This document shows positions 9,157-18,835 of a stretch of DNA of 64,000 bases, piece after piece. Each line of letters begins with the position of its first letter. The first letter of the stretch is position 1. The position numbers and the translations under genes were made by a program. The notes beneath the pieces are model-generated. The model saw only the letters and a list, made by a program, of their open reading frames with translations, was not told the origin of the DNA and did no database searches. Origin of the DNA: Dissulfurimicrobium hydrothermale (GTDB lineage: Bacteria; Desulfobacterota; Dissulfuribacteria; Dissulfuribacterales; Sh68); assembly GCF_022026155.1 (NCBI RefSeq), contig NZ_CP085041.1, positions 1,768,306 through 1,832,305 on the forward strand, in the 5' to 3' direction.

Positions 9157-10346
9157 TACCTTGCACACCCCTCCAACGCCACTATCCCTGGCAGTTCCTT
9201 ACCCTCCAGCAGCTCCAGAAAGGCCCCACCACCGGTGGACATATAGGAGATATTGCCCTCTTCCTTGGCCTTGTGGATGGCGGCATCTGTATCGCCGCCG
9301 CCAACTATACTGAGCGCATGGCACTCCCCTATGGCCCGGGCTAACGACATGGTGCCCATCGCAAAGGAATCGAACTCAAATGCGCCCATCGGGCCGTTCC
9401 ATACGATGGTCCTGGCGTCATCAACAGCCTCACGGAAGAGCCTTACAGTGGCAGGGCCTATGTCAAGGGCCATCCAGCCAGGGGGTATCTCCTGTGCGGT
9501 GACTATCTTTGTGACTGCATCTTTCTTCATCTCTTCGGCTATGACAAAGTCCACGGGCAGATAGAACTTGACGTCCTTCTCCCTTGCATGTTTCACAATC
9601 TCCCCTGCAGTCTTAACCAGGGACGCCTCAATGAGTGACGAGCCTATCCTGAAACCCATAGCGAGGAGAAAGGTGTTTGCCATGGCCCCGCCTATAATGA
9701 GCCTGTCCACCTTCTTGATGATATTCTCTATGGCGCCGAGCTTATTCGACACCTTGGCACCGCCAAGGATGGCCACAAGCGGCCGCACCGGCTCTTCAAG
9801 CGCCTTTTTAAAATAGGCAAGCTCTTTTTTAAGCAAAAACCCAGCCGCACAGGACGTTACAAATTCAGTCACCCCTGCAACCGACGCATGCGCCCTGTGC
9901 GACACGGCAAATGCATCGTTTATATAGACATCGGCAAGGGCGGCAAGGGCCTTTGCAAAGTCAGGGTCATTTTTGGTCTCACCCGGGTGGAATCTAAGGT
10001 TTTCAAGCATCAGGACACCCCCGTCCTTGAGCCCCTGCACTGCCTTTTCGACATCAGGGCCGATGCAGTCAGGGGCAAGGGGCACATCCATATCCAAAAG
10101 CCCGCCGAGCCTCTTTGCAACCGGCCTGAGGCTGTACTTTTCTATCCTCTCGCCCTTAGGTCTTCCAAGGTGCGAACAGAGTATCAGCCTTGCCCCTGAT
10201 TCAAGGGCGAAACGGATACCTGGCAGCGCTGCCCTTATACGGCTGTCGTCGGTTATTTCACCGGAGTCGTCGAGCGGCACATTGAAGTCCACCCGCATGA
10301 GCACCCGTTTATCCTTCAACACCATCTCATCTATATATCTTATCAT
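9156..10346 (-). CDS. pgk: Phosphoglycerate kinase
   Basis: Transfers phosphate between 1,3-bisphosphoglycerate and ADP. It has 396 residues from the ATG at 10346, which begins MIRYIDEM and has AAAAGGGG just upstream. The open frame extends 44 codons further 5' with non-conserved sequence, so the longer start is rejected. Family marks are [23 protein letters not shown], the substrate loop [19 protein letters not shown], the nucleotide site WNGPMGAFE, and the C-terminal GGGDTDAAI and [13 protein letters not shown]. It lies between the divergent GAPDH and tpiA, so the three consecutive triose steps are adjacent. Confidence 0.97.
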   Translation of the reverse strand: MIRYIDEMVLKDKRVLMRVDFNVPLDDSGEITDDSRIRAALPGIRFALESGARLILCSHLGRPKGERIEKYSLRPVAKRLGGLLDMDVPLAPDCIGPDVEKAVQGLKDGGVLMLENLRFHPGETKNDPDFAKALAALADVYINDAFAVSHRAHASVAGVTEFVTSCAAGFLLKKELAYFKKALEEPVRPLVAILGGAKVSNKLGAIENIIKKVDRLIIGGAMANTFLLAMGFRIGSSLIEASLVKTAGEIVKHAREKDVKFYLPVDFVIAEEMKKDAVTKIVTAQEIPPGWMALDIGPATVRLFREAVDDARTIVWNGPMGAFEFDSFAMGTMSLARAIGECHALSIVGGGDTDAAIHKAKEEGNISYMSTGGGAFLELLEGKELPGIVALEGCAR

Positions 10347-10395
10347 GACCACATCCCCTTTTAAGGACCCATAACCCTTTCCCAAGACCCGCCCA

Positions 10396-11655
10396 TTACA
10401 GTATCGAATCAGCCACAGACGCCAACCTCTCCCCGAGCATATAGGTATAACTGCCGAGTTCATTGTCATACCAGGCATAAATGACCGCCTGGGTTACAGG
10501 GATCTGGATCGATGTGCAAGTGATCCCGGCACCACCTATTCCCTTACATGCAAGCCTCGGGTCCACCTCGATCACAGCGGTACGGGTGTGCGTCTCAGCG
10601 CCCTCGATTATGGCTGCGGCACGCGGGGCGCCTACTATGTCCGACGAGACATCCTGTTCCTCTGTGTATATGAGTCTTCCCTTCATCGGCCCATCGGCCG
10701 CCTCTTTATAGATATTGTTTATGACGTCGCGCTTTATGGGGTTTTCCACGCTCTCGTCCTGAATGCTCAAGACCAGTATCACAATAGAGCCGGTAGGCGT
10801 TGGTATACGCACAGACTCGGCGATGAAACCTATCTTCTTCATCTCAGGCAACACAAGGGCCAAGGCCTTTGCCGCACCAGTGGTGGTGAGTATGATGTTG
10901 TTCATGATGCTCCTATGCTTTCTCAAATCCTTCGAACCGGCGGTAGGGAGCCTGTCAAGCACCACCTGGCTGCCTGTTGCGGCGTGAACGGTTACCATTG
11001 ATGCAGACAATATGCGGCTTGCGCCGAAATGATCCAGAAGGGGCTTCACCATATAGGAAAGGCATGTAGTTGTACACGATGCGGCTGATATGAGCACGTG
11101 TTTGCTGGGTATATAATCGTCCTCGTTGATACCCATGACCGTAGTTACGGCGTCCTCTGGCATAGGCAACGCCTTGTCTTTTATCTTGAACGGGGCGGAG
11201 AGCACGACCTTTGAGGCCCCTGCCTCAAGATGCCCCCTCAAGGCGCCCTTAGGGTGTTCAGCAGGTGTAGTCGGATCGGTGAATACCCCTGTGGAGTCCA
11301 ACACAAGACGCACGCCGTGCTGGGCCCAGTTTATATCCTTCGGATTCCGATTCTCCCGCAGGATCGTAACCGGCATGCCGTCTATGGTCATAGTCCCCTT
11401 TTCTTCATTGAGATTCTCTATAAGCCTGCCACCCTTGAATCCATAGATATAATTACCGAGCCTGCCATACGTACTGTCACGCTCAATCGAGGCGGCTATG
11501 TCTTGAAGTCCCTGTCCAACCTGTCTACCTATGTTCACCACGATCTCGGAAAACGCCCGCTCAGCCACCTGATTCCAGAGGCTCAGTTTGCCTATCCTGC
11601 CAAGGCCGTTGATACCAAGTTTTATTGGGCGCCTTTCATTCTCAATGCTTATCAT
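10396..11655 (-). CDS. Divergent glyceraldehyde-3-phosphate dehydrogenase paralogue
   Basis: A 419-residue protein of the phosphorylating GAPDH fold, about 80 residues longer than the canonical copy at 15.96 kb. The Rossmann start [11 protein letters not shown], catalytic cysteine (C194 in SAASCTTTC) and histidine in [10 protein letters not shown] are kept. Two usually invariant asparagines around the cysteine are replaced: canonical SNASCTTNC becomes SAASCTTTC. The extra length lies after the first nucleotide-binding strand (about 40-85) and in the C-terminal half. GGAGG precedes the ATG. Its place between the PEP/pyruvate-binding gene and pgk suggests a metabolic role in triose oxidation or gluconeogenesis. 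Cofactor and direction cannot be told from the sequence. Confidence 0.82.
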   Translation of the reverse strand: MISIENERRPIKLGINGLGRIGKLSLWNQVAERAFSEIVVNIGRQVGQGLQDIAASIERDSTYGRLGNYIYGFKGGRLIENLNEEKGTMTIDGMPVTILRENRNPKDINWAQHGVRLVLDSTGVFTDPTTPAEHPKGALRGHLEAGASKVVLSAPFKIKDKALPMPEDAVTTVMGINEDDYIPSKHVLISAASCTTTCLSYMVKPLLDHFGASRILSASMVTVHAATGSQVVLDRLPTAGSKDLRKHRSIMNNIILTTTGAAKALALVLPEMKKIGFIAESVRIPTPTGSIVILVLSIQDESVENPIKRDVINNIYKEAADGPMKGRLIYTEEQDVSSDIVGAPRAAAIIEGAETHTRTAVIEVDPRLACKGIGGAGITCTSIQIPVTQAVIYAWYDNELGSYTYMLGERLASVADSIL

Positions 11656-11699
11656 GACTGTCCTCCAATATTTTTTTTAAACACCCACGGGAGCTGCGG

Positions 11700-14600
11700 T
11701 CAACCTTTTCTCATAAGGACAGGATGTCTGCCCAGATAGACCATACCCTTTCTTCCGTCAATACTTATATAATCTCCTGAATGTATAACCTTGCCATTGA
11801 TATTTGCAAGGCCTTCCGATTCGAACACCTTGAGCTGTTTGCAACCGACTACACAGACCTTATCCAATCCAAATGCCACTATAGCTGCATGAGAAGTCTG
11901 CCCGCCCTTGGCGGTCAGGAGGCCCTGGGAAAGCGAGATCTCCTTTATATCGTCAGGAACCGTATCAGATCTTATAAATATAAGCGGCGTATCTGGCTCG
12001 CGCGCCCTAAAGGCCTCTATCTCCGCCATGCTGAACACCGCCTTTCCGGAAAGGGCTCCGCCACTCACCCCTATGCCGCGGCCGAGATAGCTCGCATCAA
12101 GCTCCTGGTCTTTGATAAACACCGCCAACGCGTCATGTTTTTTAGTGCTCATATTCCTGGTCTGGAGTATATACAGCTTATCGCGTTCAGGCCCCTCAAA
12201 GGTGAATTCTATCTCCTGATGGCTCCACTTCCTCTTGTATATCAGATGATTTGAGAGATCCAAAAGGGCATTGTATATCTCAGGAAATGCCTCCTCAAGG
12301 GTCATCTCGGAATCCAGGCCGAGTATCTCTTTCTGTTCCACCGAGATGGGGTATGTGGTGACAAGCCCGCTTACGATATCTTCGCCCTGATTGCCTGGCG
12401 TAAAGTCACCCCAAAGACTTACCCTATCCAACTTCCTTTTGGGATTTGCAGTGAAAACAACCCCTGTACCGGATGACTCCGAAAGATTGCCATATGCCAT
12501 AGCCTGCACTATGATGGCTGTCCCCCAGTAATCCGACAGGCCCATGATCTCGCGGTAGGCCCTGGCCTTGTCAGAATCCCAGGAACCCTTGACCATCCTG
12601 ACAGCTGCAAGGAGCTGCTCGAATGGATCCTCCTCTATCAAGAGGCCATGATCCAAAAGGGCATTGCGGTAAGCCATCGCCAGCTCCATCATCTGGGCAC
12701 CCGAAAACTCCCTTTTCTTTTGTACGCCATATAGGTCTTTATGCCTTTTCATGAGGCTAGTAAAGATCTCGCGGTCCATACCTGATGTCATACCCCATGA
12801 CTGCAAGAACCTCCGGTAATTATCCCATGCAAACCAGGCGTTGCCGGTCTTTGCGGCAAGGCCCTCGATAGTCTCGAGGTTGCTGCCGACATTTATGATG
12901 GTGGACATCATGCCGGGCATAGATATGGCCGCTCCACTTCTAACCGAAAGGAGCAAGGGATTGGATGGGTCACCGTACCTCCTGCCCGTCATGTCCTCAA
13001 TCTGTTTGATACAAGATGCAAGCTGCCTTTTGAAGTCTTTATATACCCTTGGAAAACGCTGAAAGATCGGATAACATCTAAAAAACTCGGTGGTAATGAT
13101 CGCGCCGGGTGGAACAGGCGCGCCCCCTTCTGCCAAAAGGACTAGATTAAACCCCTTGTTACCCAGATGTATCAGGTTTTTGGTCTTGGATGCAGGCGAA
13201 CGAATAGAATGGAGCAGCGACCTGGATTCATAGCTTAAAAGCAGCTCAAGATCCCGTTGGCTCAATGCCTCTTTCTGTTCGCACAAGACCTGATATATCC
13301 TGGAAATAAAATTATCGAGACTCTGGAGCCCGAACGAATTCGAAATGAGATCACGAAAAAACCGTTCGGATATCTGGCGAGCCATGTCTTCATGGCTTGT
13401 CGCCTCTTTCAATGCCCTGTATTTGGGCAAGAGACCATCTGGGCCAAGTTGCTTGATTATACGAAAAAACAGGTCTTGGTGAGGGTTTATATAATAGATA
13501 TTTATCATATCTTTTATGCCCTCTGAAAGCCCTTTGACTATATCCATATACTGAGAAAAGGTAAAACGCCTGATAGCCAGCGACTGTTCAAGAAGCATGA
13601 GATAGGTATAAAAAACTCTTGAATATACACCGTCTAATTGGGCAGCCCTGCCGAAGAGTCGAAGGATCTTGGATATCCGTATAAACATCTCCCTTGTAAT
13701 GAACGGGACGTCGAAACCGGCCACGAGTTGTTCAAAATACATGTTTGCGATGCCTTCGAGCCTGAGAGTAAGACTCAAGGCATCAAACTTCCGCTCATGA
13801 TAACGGCCATACATGGACGGTATATCCACAGCGATATGCCTTTTATAGTATACATCCTCCCGCGGCTCAAAACGCTGCGGACTCATAATGATCTTCTTGA
13901 GCGACTCCAATTCGCCCAGGATCACCTCAAGACTCTTTTGAGGATCATTGAACTCAAGGGCCTCAGCGACCTTGTCAAGCCCCTCAAAACCCCATTTCTT
14001 GGCCTCCTCAAGATGGTATCTGATCTCCTGCACGCCCAATTTATATTTAAAGACCTCAAACCTATACATCTTTATCAGGAGCTCGACCCGTTTTTTTTCA
14101 TAAACCGGTACGTCATCAACCTCATCGAGCATCCTGGAAAGGGCGTCATCCGGGAGATTCAAAAGTGCGTCGATCTGACCTGCAAATGGCTCAAGATTAA
14201 GCGCCACAGCCAGATGACGGATACAACGCTGGACATAATCTACGTATGGCCCGGAAGAATGCACCTGCTCCAAGATATCGGCCGGGACATAAGGGGCAAG
14301 GCCGTCTTTCTGCCCACTGTACCAAAAACACAAAATGGCCTCAATAAAATCGACTATAAGATTGTTACTCTCAACATGGCTCTGTTTTCTCAAAAAATGT
14401 ATAAGCGCATCCTGCCTTTTAGATATCTCATCGATCTCTGTCGAGACATCCCTCAGGAGCCCTTCAGCCCCTATCTCGTTAAAATAGACAGGTATGACCT
14501 TTACAAACTGTTTTATTAAATTGTAGACTGGTTCTATATCGGCATTAAGCAAAAGACTTATGTCTTTTTGAAATAAATCTGTATCCCTGATACATGTACC

Positions 14601-15956
14601 GGCGAGCTTTATGTTGATGATGAGTGCTGAAAGCAGGGTGCCGCAGTCCTTTGGTTTCTGGCCTATCAATTTCAACCATGCTCGTACATTCGGAAGGTGG
14701 GCCGGATTGCACAGTATATGCCACTCAGCATCGACACCCTTAACGCCTGGCGTCTGAAAACCGAGATCCACCACCTGCTCCAAAAAGAGCTCGGTAAGCC
14801 TAGGGTTATCTAGCTTGAACACCTCTGCACCGAGTACCTCAAGACACTGTATGGCGGTCTTAGGGAAATTGCCTGTCTGGACCTTCAGCAGGGAAAAACT
14901 CTTCGGGAGCACCTCCTGAAGCTGGTCGAGCCGCGCAGCCCTTACCAGGCCAAGAAGCCGGCGGTTGATCTGTCGCAGCACCTCCTCGTGTATGACGGAA
15001 AGCCCTTCCATCTCAACCAACCGAAAGAGGAAAAAGAGGTGTATATCTATCTTGTGGGTACCATCCCGACCCTCTTCTACAGTGAGAGGGCGATCGCCAA
15101 ACCCGACAGCAAGATTCTGGGCGATAAGCCTGTAACTCTTGACTATGTCGACATGGTCCGGCATAGAAAAAAGACAACGCAGTGTGTCCGCTGCATCGTT
15201 TCTGCTGGAACATGCCTCGATTTCACTCAAGATGGATCTAAGGCTGGCATGCGATACCGGTTTGAGGACCTTTTTTATATATGCCATCTCTTCTGCATCG
15301 ACCTTAAGGCCATAGTGATTGATTGTGGCCTCAAACCAAGTCACGGGATCTTCGACGTCAAGCCAATAGGCAACAGTCATCTTGCGTATCTTCCTTACAA
15401 GCCTTACAGCTTCCTGCCAAAGCCCTCTGTAATCATCCAGCCCGTTAAGTCTCTCGAAAATTACGGCAACGGCACGCGGCAACGGATGACAGCTCTGAGA
15501 AACGGCCATGACCATATCTTCATCCCAGGCGTCTATGTCAGAAAGGGCTGCCGTTAAAACAGGCGCAAGCCTTGCAAGGGAATTGTCGTCAGAGGTCCGG
15601 GCTATCTTTTCAAAAAAGGCGGTAAGGCCATCTATGGCCTCGACCTTCTGTGGCTTTTTGGGCGACCTGACTGCTGCAAACTCAAAGGCCTGGATCAGTG
15701 CGCTGACCGCGGCCGCGCCAAGCTTGCAGCGGCTTATGGTTGCATAATTCTTCATGGCGAAGTCACGGAGTTCACCTATGACTACATTCCAATTGACAAA
15801 AGGGTGATGGAGCTCATAGATGAGGTGATCGGCGGCCTTGAAAAGACCTTGATAATCCCTCACCGCCTCTCTCAAGACCTGATATCTAGGGTCTATCTCT
15901 ACGGCAGAAACAGCCGTCTCCTTCAAATTTTGACGAAGCGCCTCTGATTCCAGCAT
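11700..15956 (-). CDS. Large PEP/pyruvate-binding protein (PPDK/PEP-synthase-like, no PEP barrel)
   Basis: A 1418-residue protein. Residues about 925-1270 match the ATP-grasp PEP/pyruvate-binding domain of pyruvate phosphate dikinase: LGNKGFNLVLLAEGGAPVPPG, SVRSGAAISMPGMMSTIINV, and SSGTGVVFTANP. Residues about 1285-1415 are the swivelling phosphohistidine domain, with AKGGQTSHAAIVA and H1356 as the phosphorylated histidine. The C-terminal PEP-binding TIM barrel of true PPDK or PpsA is absent. The first 900 or so residues are helical-looking and unrecognised. It begins 3 bp after the canonical gap stop, with AAGGAAGG inside the gap end as ribosome site. A phosphotransfer role linked to triose metabolism is inference only. 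Confidence 0.8.
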   Translation of the reverse strand: MLESEALRQNLKETAVSAVEIDPRYQVLREAVRDYQGLFKAADHLIYELHHPFVNWNVVIGELRDFAMKNYATISRCKLGAAAVSALIQAFEFAAVRSPKKPQKVEAIDGLTAFFEKIARTSDDNSLARLAPVLTAALSDIDAWDEDMVMAVSQSCHPLPRAVAVIFERLNGLDDYRGLWQEAVRLVRKIRKMTVAYWLDVEDPVTWFEATINHYGLKVDAEEMAYIKKVLKPVSHASLRSILSEIEACSSRNDAADTLRCLFSMPDHVDIVKSYRLIAQNLAVGFGDRPLTVEEGRDGTHKIDIHLFFLFRLVEMEGLSVIHEEVLRQINRRLLGLVRAARLDQLQEVLPKSFSLLKVQTGNFPKTAIQCLEVLGAEVFKLDNPRLTELFLEQVVDLGFQTPGVKGVDAEWHILCNPAHLPNVRAWLKLIGQKPKDCGTLLSALIINIKLAGTCIRDTDLFQKDISLLLNADIEPVYNLIKQFVKVIPVYFNEIGAEGLLRDVSTEIDEISKRQDALIHFLRKQSHVESNNLIVDFIEAILCFWYSGQKDGLAPYVPADILEQVHSSGPYVDYVQRCIRHLAVALNLEPFAGQIDALLNLPDDALSRMLDEVDDVPVYEKKRVELLIKMYRFEVFKYKLGVQEIRYHLEEAKKWGFEGLDKVAEALEFNDPQKSLEVILGELESLKKIIMSPQRFEPREDVYYKRHIAVDIPSMYGRYHERKFDALSLTLRLEGIANMYFEQLVAGFDVPFITREMFIRISKILRLFGRAAQLDGVYSRVFYTYLMLLEQSLAIRRFTFSQYMDIVKGLSEGIKDMINIYYINPHQDLFFRIIKQLGPDGLLPKYRALKEATSHEDMARQISERFFRDLISNSFGLQSLDNFISRIYQVLCEQKEALSQRDLELLLSYESRSLLHSIRSPASKTKNLIHLGNKGFNLVLLAEGGAPVPPGAIITTEFFRCYPIFQRFPRVYKDFKRQLASCIKQIEDMTGRRYGDPSNPLLLSVRSGAAISMPGMMSTIINVGSNLETIEGLAAKTGNAWFAWDNYRRFLQSWGMTSGMDREIFTSLMKRHKDLYGVQKKREFSGAQMMELAMAYRNALLDHGLLIEEDPFEQLLAAVRMVKGSWDSDKARAYREIMGLSDYWGTAIIVQAMAYGNLSESSGTGVVFTANPKRKLDRVSLWGDFTPGNQGEDIVSGLVTTYPISVEQKEILGLDSEMTLEEAFPEIYNALLDLSNHLIYKRKWSHQEIEFTFEGPERDKLYILQTRNMSTKKHDALAVFIKDQELDASYLGRGIGVSGGALSGKAVFSMAEIEAFRAREPDTPLIFIRSDTVPDDIKEISLSQGLLTAKGGQTSHAAIVAFGLDKVCVVGCKQLKVFESEGLANINGKVIHSGDYISIDGRKGMVYLGRHPVLMRKG

Positions 15957-15959
15957 AAA

Positions 15960-16967
15960 TTAAAATGCCTTCCTTGCCTCCATATGCAAAATGAGGTCAA
16001 GCACCCTGTTGGAATATCCCCATTCGTTGTCATACCAAGCCATCACCTTTATAAGATCGCCGCCCATAACTTTGGTGCAGAGGCCATCAACAATAGAAGA
16101 ATGCCTGTCATGCAAAAAATCTGAGGACACGAGAGGCTCTTCGGTATAGCCGAGGTAACGATTACATGCGGCCTTGATGGCCTCGTTTATCTCCTGGACG
16201 CCGGCTTTCTTTTCTACCTGCACAACCAGGTCCACAACCGACACGTCAGGCGTGGGCACACGGACTGCAAGTCCATCCAGTTTGCCTGCAAGCCCCGGGA
16301 TCACCTTCCCGACTGCCGATGCAGCACCTGTCTTAGTAGGGATTATATTGACTGCAGCCGCCCTCGCCCTCCTGAGGTCGCTATGCGCAAGGTCCAAGAG
16401 CCTCTGATCGTTAGTATACGCATGGACAGTGGTCACAAGCCCTTTTACAATACCAAACTTGTCCAAAATGACCTTTGCAACAGGCGCAAGACAGTTTGTG
16501 GTGCACGAGGCATTTGAGACGACATGATGCCTTGACGGGTCATAATCGTCTTCATTCACGCCCATGACAATAGTTATGTCTTCACCCTTGGCAGGGGCCG
16601 TTATTACGACTCTGTCTGCACCAGCCTCCAGATGACCCCTTGCCTGGTCGCCATCTCTAAACTTTCCTGTGGCCTCTATCACATACTCAACCCCCACCTC
16701 ATCCCAGGCAAGACCTGTCGGCTCCCTTACCGCCGTGACCCTGATCTCCTTGCCGTCGACAGACATCCCGTTGTCCGTAATCGTGACATCACCTGGAAAC
16801 CGTCCCATTACAGAGTCATATTTCAACAAATAGGCCATGGTTTTTATATCGGTAAGGTCATTCACAGCAACGACCTCGATAGCGCCGAACTCCTCATAGG
16901 TCTTCGCAGCCCTCAAAATATTCCTTCCTATCCGGCCGAACCCGTTGATTCCAACCCTTATTGCCAT
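15960..16967 (-). CDS. gap: Glyceraldehyde-3-phosphate dehydrogenase, canonical
   Basis: A standard type I phosphorylating GAPDH of 335 residues that oxidises glyceraldehyde 3-phosphate to 1,3-bisphosphoglycerate with NAD(P). It has the nucleotide fold GINGFGRIGRN, catalytic C155 in SNASCTTNCL, the histidine in TTVHAYTNDQ, and the C-terminal WYDNEWGYSNRV. The residues 32-36 region (VAVNDLTD) places an acidic residue after the second strand, which fits NAD preference. AGGAGG lies upstream of the ATG. It follows rimI by 4 bp and is followed after 3 bp by the large PEP/pyruvate-binding gene. A second, divergent GAPDH lies on the far side of that gene. Confidence 0.96.
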   Translation of the reverse strand: MAIRVGINGFGRIGRNILRAAKTYEEFGAIEVVAVNDLTDIKTMAYLLKYDSVMGRFPGDVTITDNGMSVDGKEIRVTAVREPTGLAWDEVGVEYVIEATGKFRDGDQARGHLEAGADRVVITAPAKGEDITIVMGVNEDDYDPSRHHVVSNASCTTNCLAPVAKVILDKFGIVKGLVTTVHAYTNDQRLLDLAHSDLRRARAAAVNIIPTKTGAASAVGKVIPGLAGKLDGLAVRVPTPDVSVVDLVVQVEKKAGVQEINEAIKAACNRYLGYTEEPLVSSDFLHDRHSSIVDGLCTKVMGGDLIKVMAWYDNEWGYSNRVLDLILHMEARKAF

Positions 16968-16971
16968 CTTT

Positions 16972-17511
16972 CTAACCTCCTATTGAAAGGGTCATAACCA
17001 TGGAATCCCGCATGGAAATGCCAGGGCCATCCGTGCCTCCATAGGCCGCCACAAAACCCATCTTTTTATAAAATGCTATTGCGGGCAGATTGTCCCTCCT
17101 TACATCAAGAACAACCCTCATTCCTTTGCGCCTTTTGGCCCATCTGACGCAGATATCCATTAGTCCGGCGGCCACCCCGCAACGTCTAAAATCAGGCGCC
17201 ACCGTTAAATTTATTATGTAGACCTCCTGTACGGGCGCGATCCATCTGAAACAAACATAGCCCACCACCCCACATCGGGCGACAATTCCAGCCTCCACAG
17301 GGACTGTGACCCAAAGATGCGACAAAGGACTGCAGCCGCCCAATTCCTTTTCAAAATCCATTCTGGACCATGGCCTTGGATGCGACGCCTCTTCAATAGC
17401 GAGTATCCATGGCAGATCCGCCTCCCTGGCAGGCCTGACGATCACCCTCAATTCGAGGCCTGATTCATCTTTTAAGTATGGCCGAGGCCTGATTAATGCT
17501 TTTACGTCCAT
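16972..17511 (-). CDS. rimI: GNAT acetyltransferase, RimI-like
   Basis: A 179-residue acetyltransferase. From residue 23 on it matches RimI: VRPAREADLPWILAIEEASHPRPWSRMDFEKEL, the acetyl-CoA loop DFRRCGVAAGLM, and LDVRRDNLPAIAFYKKMGFV. RimI acetylates the N-terminus of ribosomal protein S18 in enteric bacteria; in other phyla the target is often unknown. The start ATG at 17511 overlaps the end of the PTS IIA gene by 47 bp but has a good GATGAGG ribosome site. An internal GTG at residue 23 also fits the domain start but has its GAGG directly abutting, too close to serve. Confidence 0.82.
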   Translation of the reverse strand: MDVKALIRPRPYLKDESGLELRVIVRPAREADLPWILAIEEASHPRPWSRMDFEKELGGCSPLSHLWVTVPVEAGIVARCGVVGYVCFRWIAPVQEVYIINLTVAPDFRRCGVAAGLMDICVRWAKRRKGMRVVLDVRRDNLPAIAFYKKMGFVAAYGGTDGPGISMRDSMVMTLSIGG

Positions 17512-17866
17512 AATTTACAACCTCATCAGCCACCTCGGTCAAGGTCTTTTTTTGAGTACGCGACTGACACAGATTGATCAACATCGGCAGATTCGCCCCT
17601 GTTACCACCTCGATTTTATTTTCTTCAAGAAATGCAAGGGTTATATTGGACGGCGTCCCACCGAACATGTCAGTAAGTATCAACACACCCTCGCCGGAAT
17701 CCACGTCTTTTATCGCCTTACGTATCTCAGATTTCAGCTCATCCACATCACGCTCAGGATCGATCGATACGGCCTGTATCTGTTCTGCCTTACCTACGAT
17801 AAATACAGCCGTATCTAACAATTCACGGGCAAGCTGGCCATGGGCAGCGACAACAACGCCTATCAT
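17465..17866 (-). CDS. PTS IIA component, mannose family
   Basis: A 133-residue cytosolic EIIA of the mannose/fructose/sorbose class. It shows the start IGVVVAAHGQLARELL with the phosphorylated histidine H9, the central TDMFGGTPSN loop, and the VVTGANLPMLI strand. It receives phosphate from HPr. No IIB, IIC, HPr or enzyme I gene follows in this window. It sits next to rapZ and three genes from rpoN, so it resembles the regulatory PTS branches of Desulfobacterota rather than a transport operon. Transport function is not supported by the neighbours here. Confidence 0.9.
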   Translation of the reverse strand: MIGVVVAAHGQLARELLDTAVFIVGKAEQIQAVSIDPERDVDELKSEIRKAIKDVDSGEGVLILTDMFGGTPSNITLAFLEENKIEVVTGANLPMLINLCQSRTQKKTLTEVADEVVNYGRKSINQASAILKR

Positions 17867-17868
17867 CT

Positions 17869-18768
17869 CTAAGCCTCCCTATCGATATCTCTGTGGCTGA
17901 CAATGACCTCTTCGCCATAACTTACAAACTTATCCCTTAAATATTCTGTAATTACAACACTTCTATGACGGCCACCCGTACAGCCCACTGCGATTACAAG
18001 ATATGACTTCCCTTCATTGCGGTATCTTGGCAGCAAAAATTGCAAAAGTTCCTCGGAGCGGGATAGGAATTCCATCGTGTCCTTTTGGCCCAAGACAAAA
18101 TTCCTTACATCAGCTTCCATTCCGCTAAGCTTGCGAAGGCTGTCTTCAAAATATGGATTCGGCAGAAAACGTACGTCGAACACCAGATTTGCATCAGCAG
18201 GAAGGCCGTATTTAAACCCAAAGGATAGAATGTGCACTACCATCCTGTCCAGACGCATCCTAGGGGCATACAGATCAAAGATGCTATGGCGGAGCTGATG
18301 GACATTTAGATCAGAGGTATCGAGCAGTTTGTCAGCCGACTCCCTCAGGTCCCTCATCTTTTTTCTTTCGAGCCTGATGCCTTTCAAGACCTCGCCGCTT
18401 TGTTCCAAAGGATGGTGTCTGCGGGTCTGGCTATATCTTCGCAAAAGCACATCTTCTTTTGCATCAACAAACAATATCTCAAGATGAAAGCCTTGCCTTT
18501 TCAGCTTTGAAAAGATGAAACGATATTGCTCGAGAAACGTCTCCTCCCTGATATCCATGACGAGCGCGACCTTTGTTGGTCCCTTGGATGTGCTTTCAGT
18601 AAAAGACAAAAATTCAGGCAGCAGGATTATGGGCAGATTGTCGACACAAAAATAACCCATATCTTCAAAGGCCTTGAGTGCCGTACTCTTGCCGGAACCT
18701 GACATGCCGGTGATTATTACCGTCTGAACCAGTCTCATACTTGAGGTACCGTCTATGTCAGACCACAT
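17869..18768 (-). CDS. rapZ: RNase adapter protein RapZ (YvcJ-type nucleotide-binding protein)
   Basis: About 299 residues. An N-terminal kinase-like domain has Walker A GMSGSGKST, followed by ALKAFEDMGYFCVDNLP. The C-terminal domain carries the conserved FGFKYGLP and AVGCTGGRHRSV segments that bind glucosamine-6-phosphate in the E. coli protein. RapZ directs RNase E to GlmZ in enterics; in most other bacteria its RNA role is not established. I use the ATG at 18768 with AAGGGG five bases upstream. A GTG at 18774 is also in frame but lies within that site. It sits in the conserved rpoN-hpf-rapZ-PTS IIA order. Confidence 0.95.
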   Translation of the reverse strand: MWSDIDGTSSMRLVQTVIITGMSGSGKSTALKAFEDMGYFCVDNLPIILLPEFLSFTESTSKGPTKVALVMDIREETFLEQYRFIFSKLKRQGFHLEILFVDAKEDVLLRRYSQTRRHHPLEQSGEVLKGIRLERKKMRDLRESADKLLDTSDLNVHQLRHSIFDLYAPRMRLDRMVVHILSFGFKYGLPADANLVFDVRFLPNPYFEDSLRKLSGMEADVRNFVLGQKDTMEFLSRSEELLQFLLPRYRNEGKSYLVIAVGCTGGRHRSVVITEYLRDKFVSYGEEVIVSHRDIDREA

Positions 18769-18835
18769 TGCCACCCCTTAATCCTCAAGTAAGGGCAAGA
18801 CCATACACCTTAAAGGCCTAAGGCAAAGACACGCG

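Noticed and set aside
13638-14519. 293-codon open frame on the plus strand
   Set aside because: It is antisense to the large PEP/pyruvate-binding gene, has no recognisable domain or ribosome site, and mirrors codon bias of the real gene.
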